A stretch of 64,000 nucleotides of DNA from Achromobacter xylosoxidans (GTDB lineage Bacteria > Pseudomonadota > Gammaproteobacteria > Burkholderiales > Burkholderiaceae_B), in assembly GCF_001457475.1 (NCBI RefSeq), contig NZ_LN831029.1, positions 2,852,001 to 2,916,000 of the forward strand, read 5' to 3'. Under the pieces are notes generated by a model that was not told where the DNA came from, searched no databases, and was given only the letters and a program-made list of their open reading frames with translations. Below, piece after piece: positions 38,297-47,790 of the stretch (position 1 is the stretch's first letter; every line of letters starts with the position of its first letter). The position numbers and the translations under genes are program-made.

Positions 38297-38348
38297 GCGG
38301 GATGCGGCCGGCCCCTGCGGCCCGCGCCGGCGATACCAGCCTGAAACG

Positions 38349-38375
38349 AAAACGCCACCCGAAGGTGGCGTTTTT
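38349..38375. terminator. Bidirectional terminator ybbA / importer operon
   Basis: AAAACGCCACC pairs with GGTGGCGTTTT across CGAA, with A and T runs at the two ends, between two convergent transcription units. Confidence 0.85.
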
Positions 38376-38396
38376 GCTTGGCCTTTGGCGCGAGCC

Positions 38397-39380
38397 TTAC
38401 TTGGCCTTGGCCACGGCCTGGTTCCAGGCGGCGACGACGGCTTCGTACTCCTTGGCGGCGGCGTCCTGGCTGACCGGGAAGATCTTGATGCTGTTGAAGT
38501 CGGGCAGGGTGGTCAGGCTGGCCACCGCGATGTCGCTGCGGGTCGGGCGGCGGAAGTTCTTCACCAATTGCGCTTCCTGGGCCTCCTTGCTGAGCAGGCC
38601 GTCGTACAGCGCCTTGGCGGCGTCCAGGTTCTTGGCGCCCTTGATGATGAACATGCCTTCGGGCGCCAGGTAGCTGCCCTCGGTCGGGTAGACCAGCTTG
38701 ATTTCCTTCTGGCCGCCGGCCACGTATTCCTGGGCGGCGTATTCCAGCGTCATGCCGACCGCGTATTCGCCGGCCGCCACGCCCTTGTAGGTGGTGCCCG
38801 ACGAGGCCGTGACCACGGCGTTGGCGGCGATCTTGTCCAGGCCTTCCTGGCCGAACTGCTTGTACAGGCCGTAGACCAGCATGTAGGCGGTGCCGCTCTT
38901 GGACGGATCGGTGATGGCGAACTTGCCCTTCCATTGCGGCTGCATCAGGTCCGACCAGGTGGCCGGCGCCGCCAGGCCCTTCAACTGCCGCTCGTTGACC
39001 ATCAGCACCATGATGTGCACGTTGGTGCCGACCCACAGATCGTCCGGGCCGCGGAACTCGGCCGGGATCTTGTCGATATCGGCCGGGCGGTAGGGCTGCA
39101 AATGCTGGCGGTAGGCGCCCAGCGTGCCGAAGCCGCCGCTCCAGAACAGGTCGCCGCGCGGGTTCTGGGCTTCGGCTTCGATGCGCTTCATCATGGTGCC
39201 GGTGCCGCCGGTGACCGGCTGCACGTTCAGCTTGGGCGACTGCTTCTTGACGGCGTCCAGCGCGGTCTCGATGGTCTCGGTGTTGTTGGACGAGTACAGG
39301 ACCACGTTCTGCGCGTGCGCGGCGCCCGAAGCCATGACGGCGGCCAGCAGGCCGGTGTGCAGGAGGTATTTGAAGTGCAT
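38397..39380 (-). CDS. ABC importer binding protein, Fe3+/phosphonate type
   Basis: The 327-residue periplasmic protein has a signal peptide (cleavage near AHA-Q at 23-24) and an extracellular-solute-binding family 1 fold: VVLYSSNNTETIETALDAV, DLFWSGGFGTLGA, AITDPSKSGTAYM. This group includes ferric-iron (FbpA/AfuA) and 2-aminoethylphosphonate binding proteins. I see no paired tyrosines typical of FbpA, so the ligand is open. It is the last gene of a three-gene operon; the permease stop is 22 bases upstream. Confidence 0.8.
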   Translation of the reverse strand: MHFKYLLHTGLLAAVMASGAAHAQNVVLYSSNNTETIETALDAVKKQSPKLNVQPVTGGTGTMMKRIEAEAQNPRGDLFWSGGFGTLGAYRQHLQPYRPADIDKIPAEFRGPDDLWVGTNVHIMVLMVNERQLKGLAAPATWSDLMQPQWKGKFAITDPSKSGTAYMLVYGLYKQFGQEGLDKIAANAVVTASSGTTYKGVAAGEYAVGMTLEYAAQEYVAGGQKEIKLVYPTEGSYLAPEGMFIIKGAKNLDAAKALYDGLLSKEAQEAQLVKNFRRPTRSDIAVASLTTLPDFNSIKIFPVSQDAAAKEYEAVVAAWNQAVAKAK

Positions 39381-39402
39381 GGTTAGCCTTTGTGGATGCG
39401 GG

Positions 39403-41049
39403 TTATTTGCCGGAGAACAGCTTGATGCGGAATGCCTTGACCGACACGATGATGGGCAGCACGATCACCGTGACCAGCGCCGCGCCATAGGCCGAGGCCA
39501 TGCCCAGCCGGCCGCCGTCGACCTGGCGGAAGATGGCGATCGGCATGGTTTCGAGGCCGCCGCTGTAGGCCACGATCGAGGCTGACAGCTCGGAAATCGT
39601 GGTCAGCCACATCAGGATGGCGGCCGAGATGATCGAGGCCTTCATGGCCGGCAGGATGACCTTGAAGAAGGTCATCAGCGGGGACACGCCCAGGCTGATC
39701 GAGGCTTCCTCGATCGAGTCGGGAATGTTGAACAGCACCGACGAGGCGTTGCGCACCGCGAACGGCAGGCGCCGCACCGCGTAGCACAGCACCATGATCC
39801 CGGAGGTGCCGGCCAGCACCAGCCAGCCGGTGTTGAAGGTCTGCACCAGCGCGATGCCCAGCACCGTGCCGGAGATGGTCAGCGGCAGCACCACGATGTA
39901 GTCCAGCACCTGGGTGAAGGCGCTGCGCTTCTTGATGGTCAGGTAGCTCACCAGCACCGCGAATGCCACGCCCGTCACCGTGGCAAGCGAGGCGAACTTG
40001 AGCGAATTCAGGATCGGCTCAGGCGCGCCGTGCAGCGCGCGCTGCATGCTGGCCAGCGACCACGAGCCCCAGTGCATCACCGGCCCGCTGGTCTTGGTGA
40101 AGGCGGCGATGAACACCACGATCAGCGGCAGCAGCGACAGCAGGATCACCAGGCCGACGCCGCCGGTGTACAGCATTGCCTGCCACGAACGCACCCGGCG
40201 CGCCGCTGGCGCGCGGCCCTGGGTCATGGTGTACACCTTGCGCTCGACCACGCGCTTCTGCACGAACAGCACGATGGCGACGATGGCGATCGACACCACC
40301 GACATGGCGCTCTGCAGCGTCGGGCTGCCGCCCATTTCGCTGACGAAGGTGTTGTAGGTCATCACCGACAGCAGCGGCACGCGGCTGCCCAGCAGCATCG
40401 CCAGCGCGAAGTTGCCGACCACCAGCGTGAACACCACCAGCGCGTTAACCAGCACCGCCGGCAGCAGTACCGGCACCAGCACCCGCAGCTGCGTCATGAG
40501 CGGCGGCGTGCCCAGGCTCAGCCCGGCTTCTTCCAGCTGGCCGTCGAAGCCGCGCAACGCGGCCAGCACGCCCAGGTAGATATAGGTGTAATAGACCAGC
40601 GTCATTGAGAACACCATGCCGGTCCAGCCATAGAAAGACGGCAGCGAGATGCCCGCGTCGCCCAGCAGATTGGTCAGGATGCCGTTGTTGCCCAGCACCA
40701 GCAGCCACGACTGGCCGACGATGATCTCGGGAATGACGATGGTCAGCACCGGCAGGATCGCCACCAGGTTCTTGAGCGGGAAGTCGTAGCGCGCCACCAT
40801 GTAGGCGAACGGCACGCCCACCAAGATGGTGCAGGTGGTCACCACCAGCCCCAGCACCAGCGTGTTGCCGAAGGCCTCCAGGTATTGCGAGTCGGCCAGC
40901 AGCGCGCGGAAACCTTCCAGCGAGAAGCCGCCGTCCTGGCCGGTGACGCTGTTGCTGAACAGCACCGCCAGCGGATACAGCACGAAGAACAGCAGCAGCG
41001 CCAGGCTGATTGCCGTCAGGATGCCCCAGGGCCACCATTTGATTTTCAT
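39403..41049 (-). CDS. ABC importer permease with two fused domains
   Basis: The 548-residue protein contains two BPD-type permease halves, each of about six helices, in one chain, as in FbpB. The EAA loops are visible as LEEAGLSLGTPPLMTQLRVLVP and IEEASISLGVSPLMTFFKVILPA. It forms the whole membrane channel with one polypeptide and pairs with the ATPase gene 13 bases upstream. Substrate as for the binding protein. Confidence 0.88.
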   Translation of the reverse strand: MKIKWWPWGILTAISLALLLFFVLYPLAVLFSNSVTGQDGGFSLEGFRALLADSQYLEAFGNTLVLGLVVTTCTILVGVPFAYMVARYDFPLKNLVAILPVLTIVIPEIIVGQSWLLVLGNNGILTNLLGDAGISLPSFYGWTGMVFSMTLVYYTYIYLGVLAALRGFDGQLEEAGLSLGTPPLMTQLRVLVPVLLPAVLVNALVVFTLVVGNFALAMLLGSRVPLLSVMTYNTFVSEMGGSPTLQSAMSVVSIAIVAIVLFVQKRVVERKVYTMTQGRAPAARRVRSWQAMLYTGGVGLVILLSLLPLIVVFIAAFTKTSGPVMHWGSWSLASMQRALHGAPEPILNSLKFASLATVTGVAFAVLVSYLTIKKRSAFTQVLDYIVVLPLTISGTVLGIALVQTFNTGWLVLAGTSGIMVLCYAVRRLPFAVRNASSVLFNIPDSIEEASISLGVSPLMTFFKVILPAMKASIISAAILMWLTTISELSASIVAYSGGLETMPIAIFRQVDGGRLGMASAYGAALVTVIVLPIIVSVKAFRIKLFSGK

Positions 41050-41062
41050 GGCGTGGCGGTCC

Positions 41063-42139
41063 TCAGGCGTTGACGACGCGGCTGTCGGCGGGAATCAGCA
41101 CCTGCACGGCCTCGCCGGGCTGGAACTGCGCCACCATGTTGCCCGCGTGCAGCTCCACGCGGATCTCCGAGCCGTCCTGCAGCGCGATGCGGTAGGCGGT
41201 CTTGAAGCCCAGGTATTGGCGCCGCAGCACCTTGCCGGGCAGGGTGTTGGGCACGTAGGGCGAGGGCGCCATCAGCGCCAGTTCCTCGGGGCGGGCGATC
41301 AGCACCGCGCGCTCGGCCAGCGTGTCGCTGCCCAGGGTGCCGTCAAAGCCCAGCCCGCACAGCTCGTAGCGCACGTGGCCGGCGGGCGCGCCGGCCAGGC
41401 CGCCGCGGGCCGGCACCGGGATCACGTTGGCCGAGCCGATGAAGTCCGCCACATAGGCGTTGACCGGGGTGCCGTACAGGTCTTCCGGCGTGCCCAGCTG
41501 GGCGATGCTGCCGTGGTCCATGATGGCGATGCGGTCGGACATGGCCAGGGCTTCTTCCTGGTCGTGGGTGACGAACACGGTGGTGATGCCGGCCTCGCGC
41601 ACCAGGTCCAGGATGACGTCGCGCATCTGCAGGCGCATCTTGGCGTCCAGGTTCGACAGCGGCTCGTCCATCAGCAGCACGCGTGGCCGGATCACCAGGG
41701 CGCGGGCCAGGGCCACGCGCTGGCGCTGGCCGCCGCTCATCTGCGCCGGGTAGCGGTCGGCCAGGGCCGCCAGCCCGACCTTGTCCAGCGCCTCGTCGAC
41801 GCGGCGCTTGATTTCGGCCCGCGCCACGCCACGGGCCCGCAGGCCGTAGGCGACGTTGTCGAAGGCGGTCTTGTCGGGAAACAGCGCGTAGTCCTGGAAC
41901 ACCATGCCGATGTCGCGGCGGTGCGCCGATACGTGCGTGACGTCGTCCTGGTCGAACAGCAGGCGGCCGCCGTCGGGCGCGTAGAAGCCGGCGATGCAGC
42001 GCAGCAGGGTGGTCTTGCCGCAGCCGCTGGGGCCCAGCAGCGTGTAGAACGCGCCGTCGGGGATGTGCAGCGACAGGTCGCGCAGCACCTGCTGGCCGCC
42101 GAATGTCTTGATGATGCCGTCTACGGTGATCGATGCCAT
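41063..42139 (-). CDS. ABC importer ATPase, FbpC/PotA type
   Basis: The 358-residue ATPase has Walker A GPSGCGKTT, signature MSGGQRQR and Walker B LLMDEPLSNLDAK, and a C-terminal TOBE-like regulatory domain (about 270-350), which distinguishes the FbpC/PotA class. It leads the operon ATPase-permease-binding protein. The ATG at 42139 is preceded by AGGAAC; an upstream in-frame ATG at 42187 would add 16 non-family residues. Confidence 0.88.
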   Translation of the reverse strand: MASITVDGIIKTFGGQQVLRDLSLHIPDGAFYTLLGPSGCGKTTLLRCIAGFYAPDGGRLLFDQDDVTHVSAHRRDIGMVFQDYALFPDKTAFDNVAYGLRARGVARAEIKRRVDEALDKVGLAALADRYPAQMSGGQRQRVALARALVIRPRVLLMDEPLSNLDAKMRLQMRDVILDLVREAGITTVFVTHDQEEALAMSDRIAIMDHGSIAQLGTPEDLYGTPVNAYVADFIGSANVIPVPARGGLAGAPAGHVRYELCGLGFDGTLGSDTLAERAVLIARPEELALMAPSPYVPNTLPGKVLRRQYLGFKTAYRIALQDGSEIRVELHAGNMVAQFQPGEAVQVLIPADSRVVNA

Positions 42140-42381
42140 GAAGGGTTCCTGCCTGGGATTGAGCGCATCATAGGAATGCCGGGCCATGGCGACCAGCGGT
42201 GTTTTTTAAGGGCTGGCGTTAGTTTTTCTAAGAGGTCGGCGGCGCCGCAATCCCCTAGAATGCCGCTCATAGCAACGGTGCGGCCGCGAGCGGCATCGGA
42301 TAAAACAGATGACAAGGGAAATCGTGGGAAATCGCAGCAAAGCCTTGCGCCGGCCCGGCGCACGGGCGGGCATCGCCTGAG

Positions 42382-43290
42382 ATGGCGGGCCCGAGCCTGC
42401 CGCCGCTGAAAGCCTTGCGGGTGTTCGAGGCCGCGGCGCGCCTGCGCAGTTTCACCGCGGCGGCCGACGAACTGAGCATCACGCACAGCGCGGTCAGCCA
42501 GCAGATCCGCATCCTGGAGGATTACATCGGCCAGCCGCTGTTCGCGCGCGAGGCGCGCGGCGTCACGCTGCTGCCGTGCGCGCAGGCATATTTTCCCGAG
42601 GTCCAGGCCAGCCTGGAGCGCATCGCCGCGGCCACCGCCAAGCTGCGCTCGCCGGGCCATGGCGGGGTGCTGCGCGTCAGTGCCACGCCGTCGCTGACGA
42701 TGAAATGGCTGATTCCGCGCCTGTCGGCGTTCCAGTCGCTGCATCCCGGCATCGATGTGCAGCTCACCACCCAGGGGCGTTCGTTCCTGGACCGCGGCGA
42801 CGAGGGCGGCAGCGACGTGTTCATCCGCCACGGTTTCGTGACGCACGCGGAGATGAGCTGCGTGCACTGCCTGGACGACTTCCACGTGCCGGTGGCGTCG
42901 CCGCGCTTCATCGAGCGCAACCGGCTGGCCGCGCCGGCGGATTGCCTGGGGCACCCCTTGCTGAAGGTGGCCGGCGGCATGGACCACTGGCCGCGCTGGT
43001 TCGCGCTGGCCAGGGTGGATGTGCCGGCGCAGCTGCCCGGCCCGGTCTTCGATCATCAATTCCTATGCATGCAGGCCGCCATGAATGACCTGGGCATCGC
43101 CCTGGCGCCGTGGTGCCTGCTGCAGGACGACCTGCGCGCCGACCGGCTGCGGCCGCTGTTCCTGCAGCCGCGCCTGCCCAACGCCGGCGTCCATGCGCTG
43201 TTCCGCCCGGATGCGCCAGCGGCGGCCGCGGCGCGCCATTTCATCGACTGGCTGGGCCGCGAGGCCGGCCATCCGCTACCTGACCAATAG
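42382..43290 (+). CDS. LysR-family regulator, GcvA-like
   Basis: The 302-residue protein opens with PPLKALRVFEAAARLRSF and a winged helix (TAAADELSITHSAVSQQIR), the GcvA subgroup pattern. It is divergent from the ABC importer operon with a 242-base promoter region between, so it is the likely regulator of that operon. It is followed 13 bases later by serB, with which it may also be cotranscribed. Inducer unknown. Confidence 0.87.
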   Translation: MAGPSLPPLKALRVFEAAARLRSFTAAADELSITHSAVSQQIRILEDYIGQPLFAREARGVTLLPCAQAYFPEVQASLERIAAATAKLRSPGHGGVLRVSATPSLTMKWLIPRLSAFQSLHPGIDVQLTTQGRSFLDRGDEGGSDVFIRHGFVTHAEMSCVHCLDDFHVPVASPRFIERNRLAAPADCLGHPLLKVAGGMDHWPRWFALARVDVPAQLPGPVFDHQFLCMQAAMNDLGIALAPWCLLQDDLRADRLRPLFLQPRLPNAGVHALFRPDAPAAAAARHFIDWLGREAGHPLPDQ

Positions 43291-43303
43291 AGAAGGAATG
43301 CCC

Positions 43304-44026
43304 ATGCAAGATTTCCAGAGCGATGCCGGCCTGCACTGGCGCGGCATCCAGCCGCCGCTGGCGCTGTCGGACTACAAGGTCATCGCCTTCGACATGGACT
43401 CGACGCTGATCGCCATCGAGACGCTGGACGAGATGGCCGACCTGATGGGGAAAAAGGCGGAGGTGGCCGCGCTGACGGAAGCGGCCATGCGCGGCGAGAT
43501 CGTCGACTACAAGCAGAGCTTGCGGCAGCGCGTGGCGCTGCTGGCCGGCATGCCCGCGGCGGCGCTGGACGAGGTGTATGAACACCGCCTGGCGCTCAAC
43601 CCGGGCGTGGAAACGCTGATCGCGGCCTGCAAGGCCGCCGGCCTGTTCTGTCTGCTGGTGACGGGCGGCTTCACCTGCTTCACCGACCGGCTGCGGCTGC
43701 GCCTGGGGCTGGACGACGTGCGCGCCAACGTGCTGGAGGTCGTCGATGGGCGGTTGACGGGACGGCTGCTGCCGCAAGCGTGGGGCGACCTGTGCGATGG
43801 CGAGGAAAAGCGTCGCAAATTGCTGGAGGTGTGCGCGGCGCTCGGCGTTGGACCGGAGCGCGCTATCGCGGTGGGCGACGGCGCCAACGACCTGCCGATG
43901 CTGCGCACCGCCGGGCTCTCGGTGGCGTATCACGCCAAGCCGGCGGTGCGGCGCGAGGCCAAGGTGGCGATCGACCAGGGCGGGCTGGACCAGTTGCTGC
44001 GCCTGTTCAGCGCCGGCAAGGCGTAG
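43304..44026 (+). CDS. serB: Phosphoserine phosphatase SerB
   Basis: SerB makes serine from 3-phosphoserine in the cytoplasm. The 240-residue protein has the HAD nucleophile pair D30/D32 in FDMDSTLIAIE, the middle VTGGFTCFTDR, and the Mg motif VGDGANDLPML. The N-terminus lacks the ACT domain found in many SerB proteins. An ATG at 43298 abuts the AGAAGGA site with no spacing, so the ATG at 43304 with six bases spacing is preferred. Confidence 0.9.
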   Translation: MQDFQSDAGLHWRGIQPPLALSDYKVIAFDMDSTLIAIETLDEMADLMGKKAEVAALTEAAMRGEIVDYKQSLRQRVALLAGMPAAALDEVYEHRLALNPGVETLIAACKAAGLFCLLVTGGFTCFTDRLRLRLGLDDVRANVLEVVDGRLTGRLLPQAWGDLCDGEEKRRKLLEVCAALGVGPERAIAVGDGANDLPMLRTAGLSVAYHAKPAVRREAKVAIDQGGLDQLLRLFSAGKA

Positions 44027-44089
44027 GCGCGGCGCCGACGGGCCGCCACCGGCGGCGCGAACGAGGCCCTCGGTGGACCCGAACCCGCC

Positions 44090-45286
44090 TCAGGCGGTGA
44101 TCAGTCCGGGGATCTTCACATCCGGGTCGACATGGGCGTTGTAATCGACCCCATCGATCTCGAACCCGAACAGGCGCAGGAAATCGCGCTTGTAGCCGGC
44201 GAAATCGGTCAGTTCATACAGATTGGACTCGGTCACCTGGTGCCACAGCGCCTGCACTTGCGCCTGCACCGCTGGGTCCAGCTCCTTGCCGTCCGCGCGC
44301 AGGCGGCCTTCGGCGTCCAGGATCGGCGCCGCGCCGCACAGGCTGTCGCGGTACAACCCGTACACCTGCTCGATACAGCCCTCGTGCGTGCCCTGTTGCT
44401 TCATGACCTTGAACAGCAGCGACAGGTACAGCGGCATCATCGGAATGGCCGAACTGGCCTGCGTCACGACCGCCTTCAGCACCGAGACGCGGGCGTCGCC
44501 GCCGCGCGCGGCCAGCTTGGCGCGGATGTCGAGCACCTTCTGGTCCAGATCCTTCTTGGCCGCGCCGATCGAGCCGTTCCAGTAGATGTCGTGGGTGATC
44601 TTCTCGCCCAGGTAGGTGAAGGCGGTGGTGGTGGCGCCTTCGGCCAGCACGCCGGCCTCTAGCAGGGCATCGATCCACATCTGCCAGTCCTCGCCGCCCA
44701 TGACCGCCACGGTCGCGTCGATCTCCTCCTGGGTGGCCGGTTCCAGCACCGATTCCTTGATGATTTCCTTGTCGGTGTCCAGGCCGCGCAGCGTCACCGC
44801 CTGGCCGACCGGCTTGAGGGTCGAGTTGAACACCGTGCCGCTCACCGGATGGGTGCGGCGCGGCGCGGCCAGGCTGTAGATCACCTGGTCGACCTGGCCC
44901 AGGTCCTGCCTGATGGCGGCGATGGTCTGCGCCTTGATGGCGTCGGAGAAGGCGTCGCCGTTGATGCTCTTGGCGTACAGGCCCGCAGCGCTGGCGAACT
45001 TGTCGAAGGCGGCGCTGTTGTACCAGCCCGGCGTGCCGGCCTTGGACGCTTCGCCAGGGCGTTCGAAGAATACGCCCAGGGTCTGGGCGCCACAGCCGAA
45101 GGCGGCGCTGATGCGGGCGGCCAGCCCGTAGCCGGTGGAGGCGCCGATCACCAGCACGCGCTTGGGGCCCCCGCTGATCGGGCCCTGGGCGCGGACGTAG
45201 TCGATCTGGTTCTTGACGTTGGCCTCGCAGCCGACGGGATGGGTGGTCACGCAGATGAAGCCGCGCACGCGGGGTTTGATGATCAT
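44090..45286 (-). CDS. fabV: Enoyl-ACP/enoyl-CoA reductase FabV
   Basis: FabV reduces trans-2-enoyl thioesters with NADH in the last step of fatty-acid elongation and is insensitive to triclosan. The 398-residue protein has the NAD loop [11 protein letters not shown] near 48-58 and the FabV-specific active site Tyr235-x8-Lys244 (in [11 protein letters not shown]). Compared with FabI it is much longer, as expected. It stands alone on its strand. If no fabI exists elsewhere, this is the essential enoyl reductase. Confidence 0.95.
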   Translation of the reverse strand: MIIKPRVRGFICVTTHPVGCEANVKNQIDYVRAQGPISGGPKRVLVIGASTGYGLAARISAAFGCGAQTLGVFFERPGEASKAGTPGWYNSAAFDKFASAAGLYAKSINGDAFSDAIKAQTIAAIRQDLGQVDQVIYSLAAPRRTHPVSGTVFNSTLKPVGQAVTLRGLDTDKEIIKESVLEPATQEEIDATVAVMGGEDWQMWIDALLEAGVLAEGATTTAFTYLGEKITHDIYWNGSIGAAKKDLDQKVLDIRAKLAARGGDARVSVLKAVVTQASSAIPMMPLYLSLLFKVMKQQGTHEGCIEQVYGLYRDSLCGAAPILDAEGRLRADGKELDPAVQAQVQALWHQVTESNLYELTDFAGYKRDFLRLFGFEIDGVDYNAHVDPDVKIPGLITA

Positions 45287-45404
45287 GAAGACCTCGTTCT
45301 GGGAATGCCGGGACGGTGTCCCGCGCCAGAGGCGGGACCGCTCCGGATTGTACGGGAGCGGGGCGGCGCGCCGGGCGAGGGCGCCCGGGCCCGGATCGCC
45401 GCGC

Positions 45405-46358
45405 TCAGCGCGCGTCGGCGGCGGCCGCGGCCAACGCGCGGCCGCGCCGCCATTCCACCAGCCCGATGCCGATGCCGCTGGCGCAGATGATGGCGATGCC
45501 GAGCCAGGTCAGGGGATCCGGGAAGTGGTCCCATACCAGCCAGCCGACCGTGGTGGCGCTGATGATCTGCAGGTAGATGAAGGGCGCCAGGGTCGAGGCC
45601 GGCGCGCGGCGGTAGGCCGCGATCTGGAACAGGTGGCCCAGGCCGCCCGTGACGCCGGTGGAGATCAGCAGGGTCCAGTCCAGCGGCGTCAGCGCCTGCA
45701 GCACCGGCAGCGCCGGGGGCAGGATGAAGGGCAGGGCCAGCGTCAGACAGCCGGTGCCCACGGCGCCGCTCCAGATCAGCGAGGTGAACGGATCGTCGCC
45801 CGCGACGCGGCGCGTGGCGATGAACTGGGCCGCGAAGCAACAGGCCGTCAGCAGGCCGAAAATGGTGCCGACCGGATGCAGGCCGCCGCCCGGGCGGATG
45901 ACGATGATGACGCCGACGAAGGCGATGCCCGCGGCCACGAAGCGCGACATGCGCGCCGGCTCCTTCAGGATCCACGGCGCCAGCGACAGCACCAGCAAGG
46001 GCGCCAGGAAATTGATGGCGGTGGCCTCGGCCTGGGGAATGTAGCTGAGCGTGGTGAAGAACATCAGCGTGGCCAGGAACATCGAGCCGCCGCGCAGGAT
46101 CTGTTCGCGGGGCTTTTTGCTGCGCAGGATGCCGGTTCCGCGCGTGGGCAGCACCAGCGCCAGCACCAGCACCAGGTGCACCGCGTAGCGGAACCACGAC
46201 AGCACCAGTAGCGGCACCCCGGCGTTCATGACCCACTTGCCACTGGCGTCCAGGCACGACAGCGTCCACATCGACAGCACCAGCAGCAGGATCCCGACGA
46301 GCGGGCCGCTGGCGGCGGGCGCGCCGGGGCGCGGGCGACCGGTATCGGCCGGGGACAT
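45405..46358 (-). CDS. EamA/DMT-family exporter
   Basis: The 317-residue protein has two EamA repeats of five helices each. Marks are [23 protein letters not shown] in the first half and [18 protein letters not shown] in the second. Members export amino acids and other metabolites; the substrate is unknown. It is divergent from the LysR gene at 46446, with 87 bases between. Confidence 0.87.
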   Translation of the reverse strand: MSPADTGRPRPGAPAASGPLVGILLLVLSMWTLSCLDASGKWVMNAGVPLLVLSWFRYAVHLVLVLALVLPTRGTGILRSKKPREQILRGGSMFLATLMFFTTLSYIPQAEATAINFLAPLLVLSLAPWILKEPARMSRFVAAGIAFVGVIIVIRPGGGLHPVGTIFGLLTACCFAAQFIATRRVAGDDPFTSLIWSGAVGTGCLTLALPFILPPALPVLQALTPLDWTLLISTGVTGGLGHLFQIAAYRRAPASTLAPFIYLQIISATTVGWLVWDHFPDPLTWLGIAIICASGIGIGLVEWRRGRALAAAAADAR

Positions 46359-46445
46359 GGACGGACTCCTTGTGCGCGATCAATCCCGGGCGGGGGCCAC
46401 GGGGCGGCTGACATGATACGCTCATCGCGGCAGGGGGAAAGGTTC

Positions 46446-47354
46446 ATGATCGAACTACGCAACATAGAAACATTCTTTTGGGTCGCCACGCTGGGCAGCT
46501 TCCGCGCCGCGTCCGACAAGCTCAACACCACGCAGCCGGCGGTCTCGCAACGCATCGCCTCGCTCGAGGCCGATCTGGGCGTGCGACTGTTCGAGCGTGA
46601 CGCCCGCGGCGTCAAGCTGACCGCCAAGGGCCATGAACTGCTGTCGCACGCCGAACGCATGCTGCAGGTGCGGCGCGACATGTTCGAGGCCGCGCGCGAG
46701 CAGAACGTGATGACGGGCACGGTGCGCATCGGCGTGGCCGAGACCATCGTGCAGACCTGGCTGCCGACGCTGATCGAGCTGGTGCACGCCGCGTATCCGG
46801 CGCTGGTGCTGGAGATCGAGGTGGACACCACCCATGTGCTGCGCTCGCACCTGATGTCGCGCCAGATCGACCTGGCCTTCCTGATGGGGCCGGTGCTGGA
46901 AGCGCGGGTCGAGAACCTGCCGCTGTGCACTTATCCGCTGGCCTGGGTCGCCAGCCCGCTGCTGGAACTGGGCCCCGAGCCCTTGACGCTGGAGCGCATC
47001 GGCCGCCTGCCGATCGTCACCTATCCGTCCAACAGCGCGCCATACCGCGTGGTGCGCGACATGCTGACGCGCGCCGGCGTGGCGTCGCCGCGCATGTACG
47101 GCAGCGCCTCGATGTCGATGGTGGTGCGGATGACGCAGGACTGCATCGGGACTAGCGTGATCGCGCCGGTGTTCCTGGGCAAGGAACTGGCGCGCGGCGA
47201 ACTGCGCATCCTGCAAGTCGACGCCGATCCACTGCCCGAATTGAGTTTCACGGCCACCTGGGTGCAGGGGCCGGACAGCCACGCGGCGCGGCTGATCGCG
47301 CAGATGGCGCAGAAAGTGGCCGCGCAGGCGGGCGACGGCGTGGCGTCGTCCTAG
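46446..47354 (+). CDS. LysR-family regulator, paralog 1
   Basis: The 302-residue protein has the winged helix FRAASDKLNTTQPAVSQRI and a co-inducer domain ending GPDSHAARL. It is clearly a paralog of the product of 53097-54008: long blocks such as [11 protein letters not shown] and [10 protein letters not shown] are the same and overall identity is more than half by eye. It precedes a TRAP-transporter operon in the same direction, with a 436-base spacer containing the shared 23-base element at 47605. It is also divergent from the EamA exporter, a second possible target. The ATG follows AGGGGGAAAG. Confidence 0.88.
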   Translation: MIELRNIETFFWVATLGSFRAASDKLNTTQPAVSQRIASLEADLGVRLFERDARGVKLTAKGHELLSHAERMLQVRRDMFEAAREQNVMTGTVRIGVAETIVQTWLPTLIELVHAAYPALVLEIEVDTTHVLRSHLMSRQIDLAFLMGPVLEARVENLPLCTYPLAWVASPLLELGPEPLTLERIGRLPIVTYPSNSAPYRVVRDMLTRAGVASPRMYGSASMSMVVRMTQDCIGTSVIAPVFLGKELARGELRILQVDADPLPELSFTATWVQGPDSHAARLIAQMAQKVAAQAGDGVASS

Positions 47355-47790
47355 CGCCTGTTCGCGCGAAAGGAAGCCGCGCGCGGCCCCCCGGGCCGCG
47401 CCGGCAACGGCGCGCATCATGATCCGCCGCGGCGCGCGCGCCTAGGTGTTTTCCCCAGCGCCAGGCGCGCGGGCGGTCATGCGAAGCGCTCGCGGCGCGC
47501 CAGCGTCCGACCCCGCGATCCCGCGCCAGGCCGCATGGTTGCTGGCTCTGCGCCCGGCGCCGGGCGGCCGGCCGGCGAGACCAAAGAAATATTTATACCC
47601 CCACATCGCAACATACGATTGGACGCTCGGCGCCCCTGACGCTGCAATGGCGGCACATCAAGAAGATCGCCTGGAAAGACAGGCCCGGGGGAAAACCTTT
47701 GCTCCTCTGACGTTCCGATTTCTACCCGCGCGCTCAAGGTAACGGGGACCCGCGCGCGCCAGACCATCCCGCCAGCCAGGAGTTTCGTCC
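47355..47790 (+). other. Promoter region of the TRAP operon
   Basis: This 436-base region has no credible gene (short ORFs lack coding bias or a ribosome-binding site). It holds a GC-rich hairpin after the LysR stop, an AT-rich patch (about 47585-47600) and the shared 23-base element at 47605-47627. Confidence 0.6.
47605..47627 (+). promoter_or_regulatory. Shared 23-base element, copy 1 (putative LysR site)
   Basis: ATCGCAACAT, two variable bases, GATT, one purine and GACGCT match the copy at 54032 in 20 of 23 positions. The first 15 bases form a dyad ATCG-N7-CGAT with T-N11-A spacing, the classic LysR motif. It is preceded by an AT-rich stretch. Confidence 0.6.

Noticed and set aside
47446..47742. 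Small ORF between LysR paralog 1 and dctP
   Set aside because: It has no ribosome-binding site, no family and overlaps the regulatory element.
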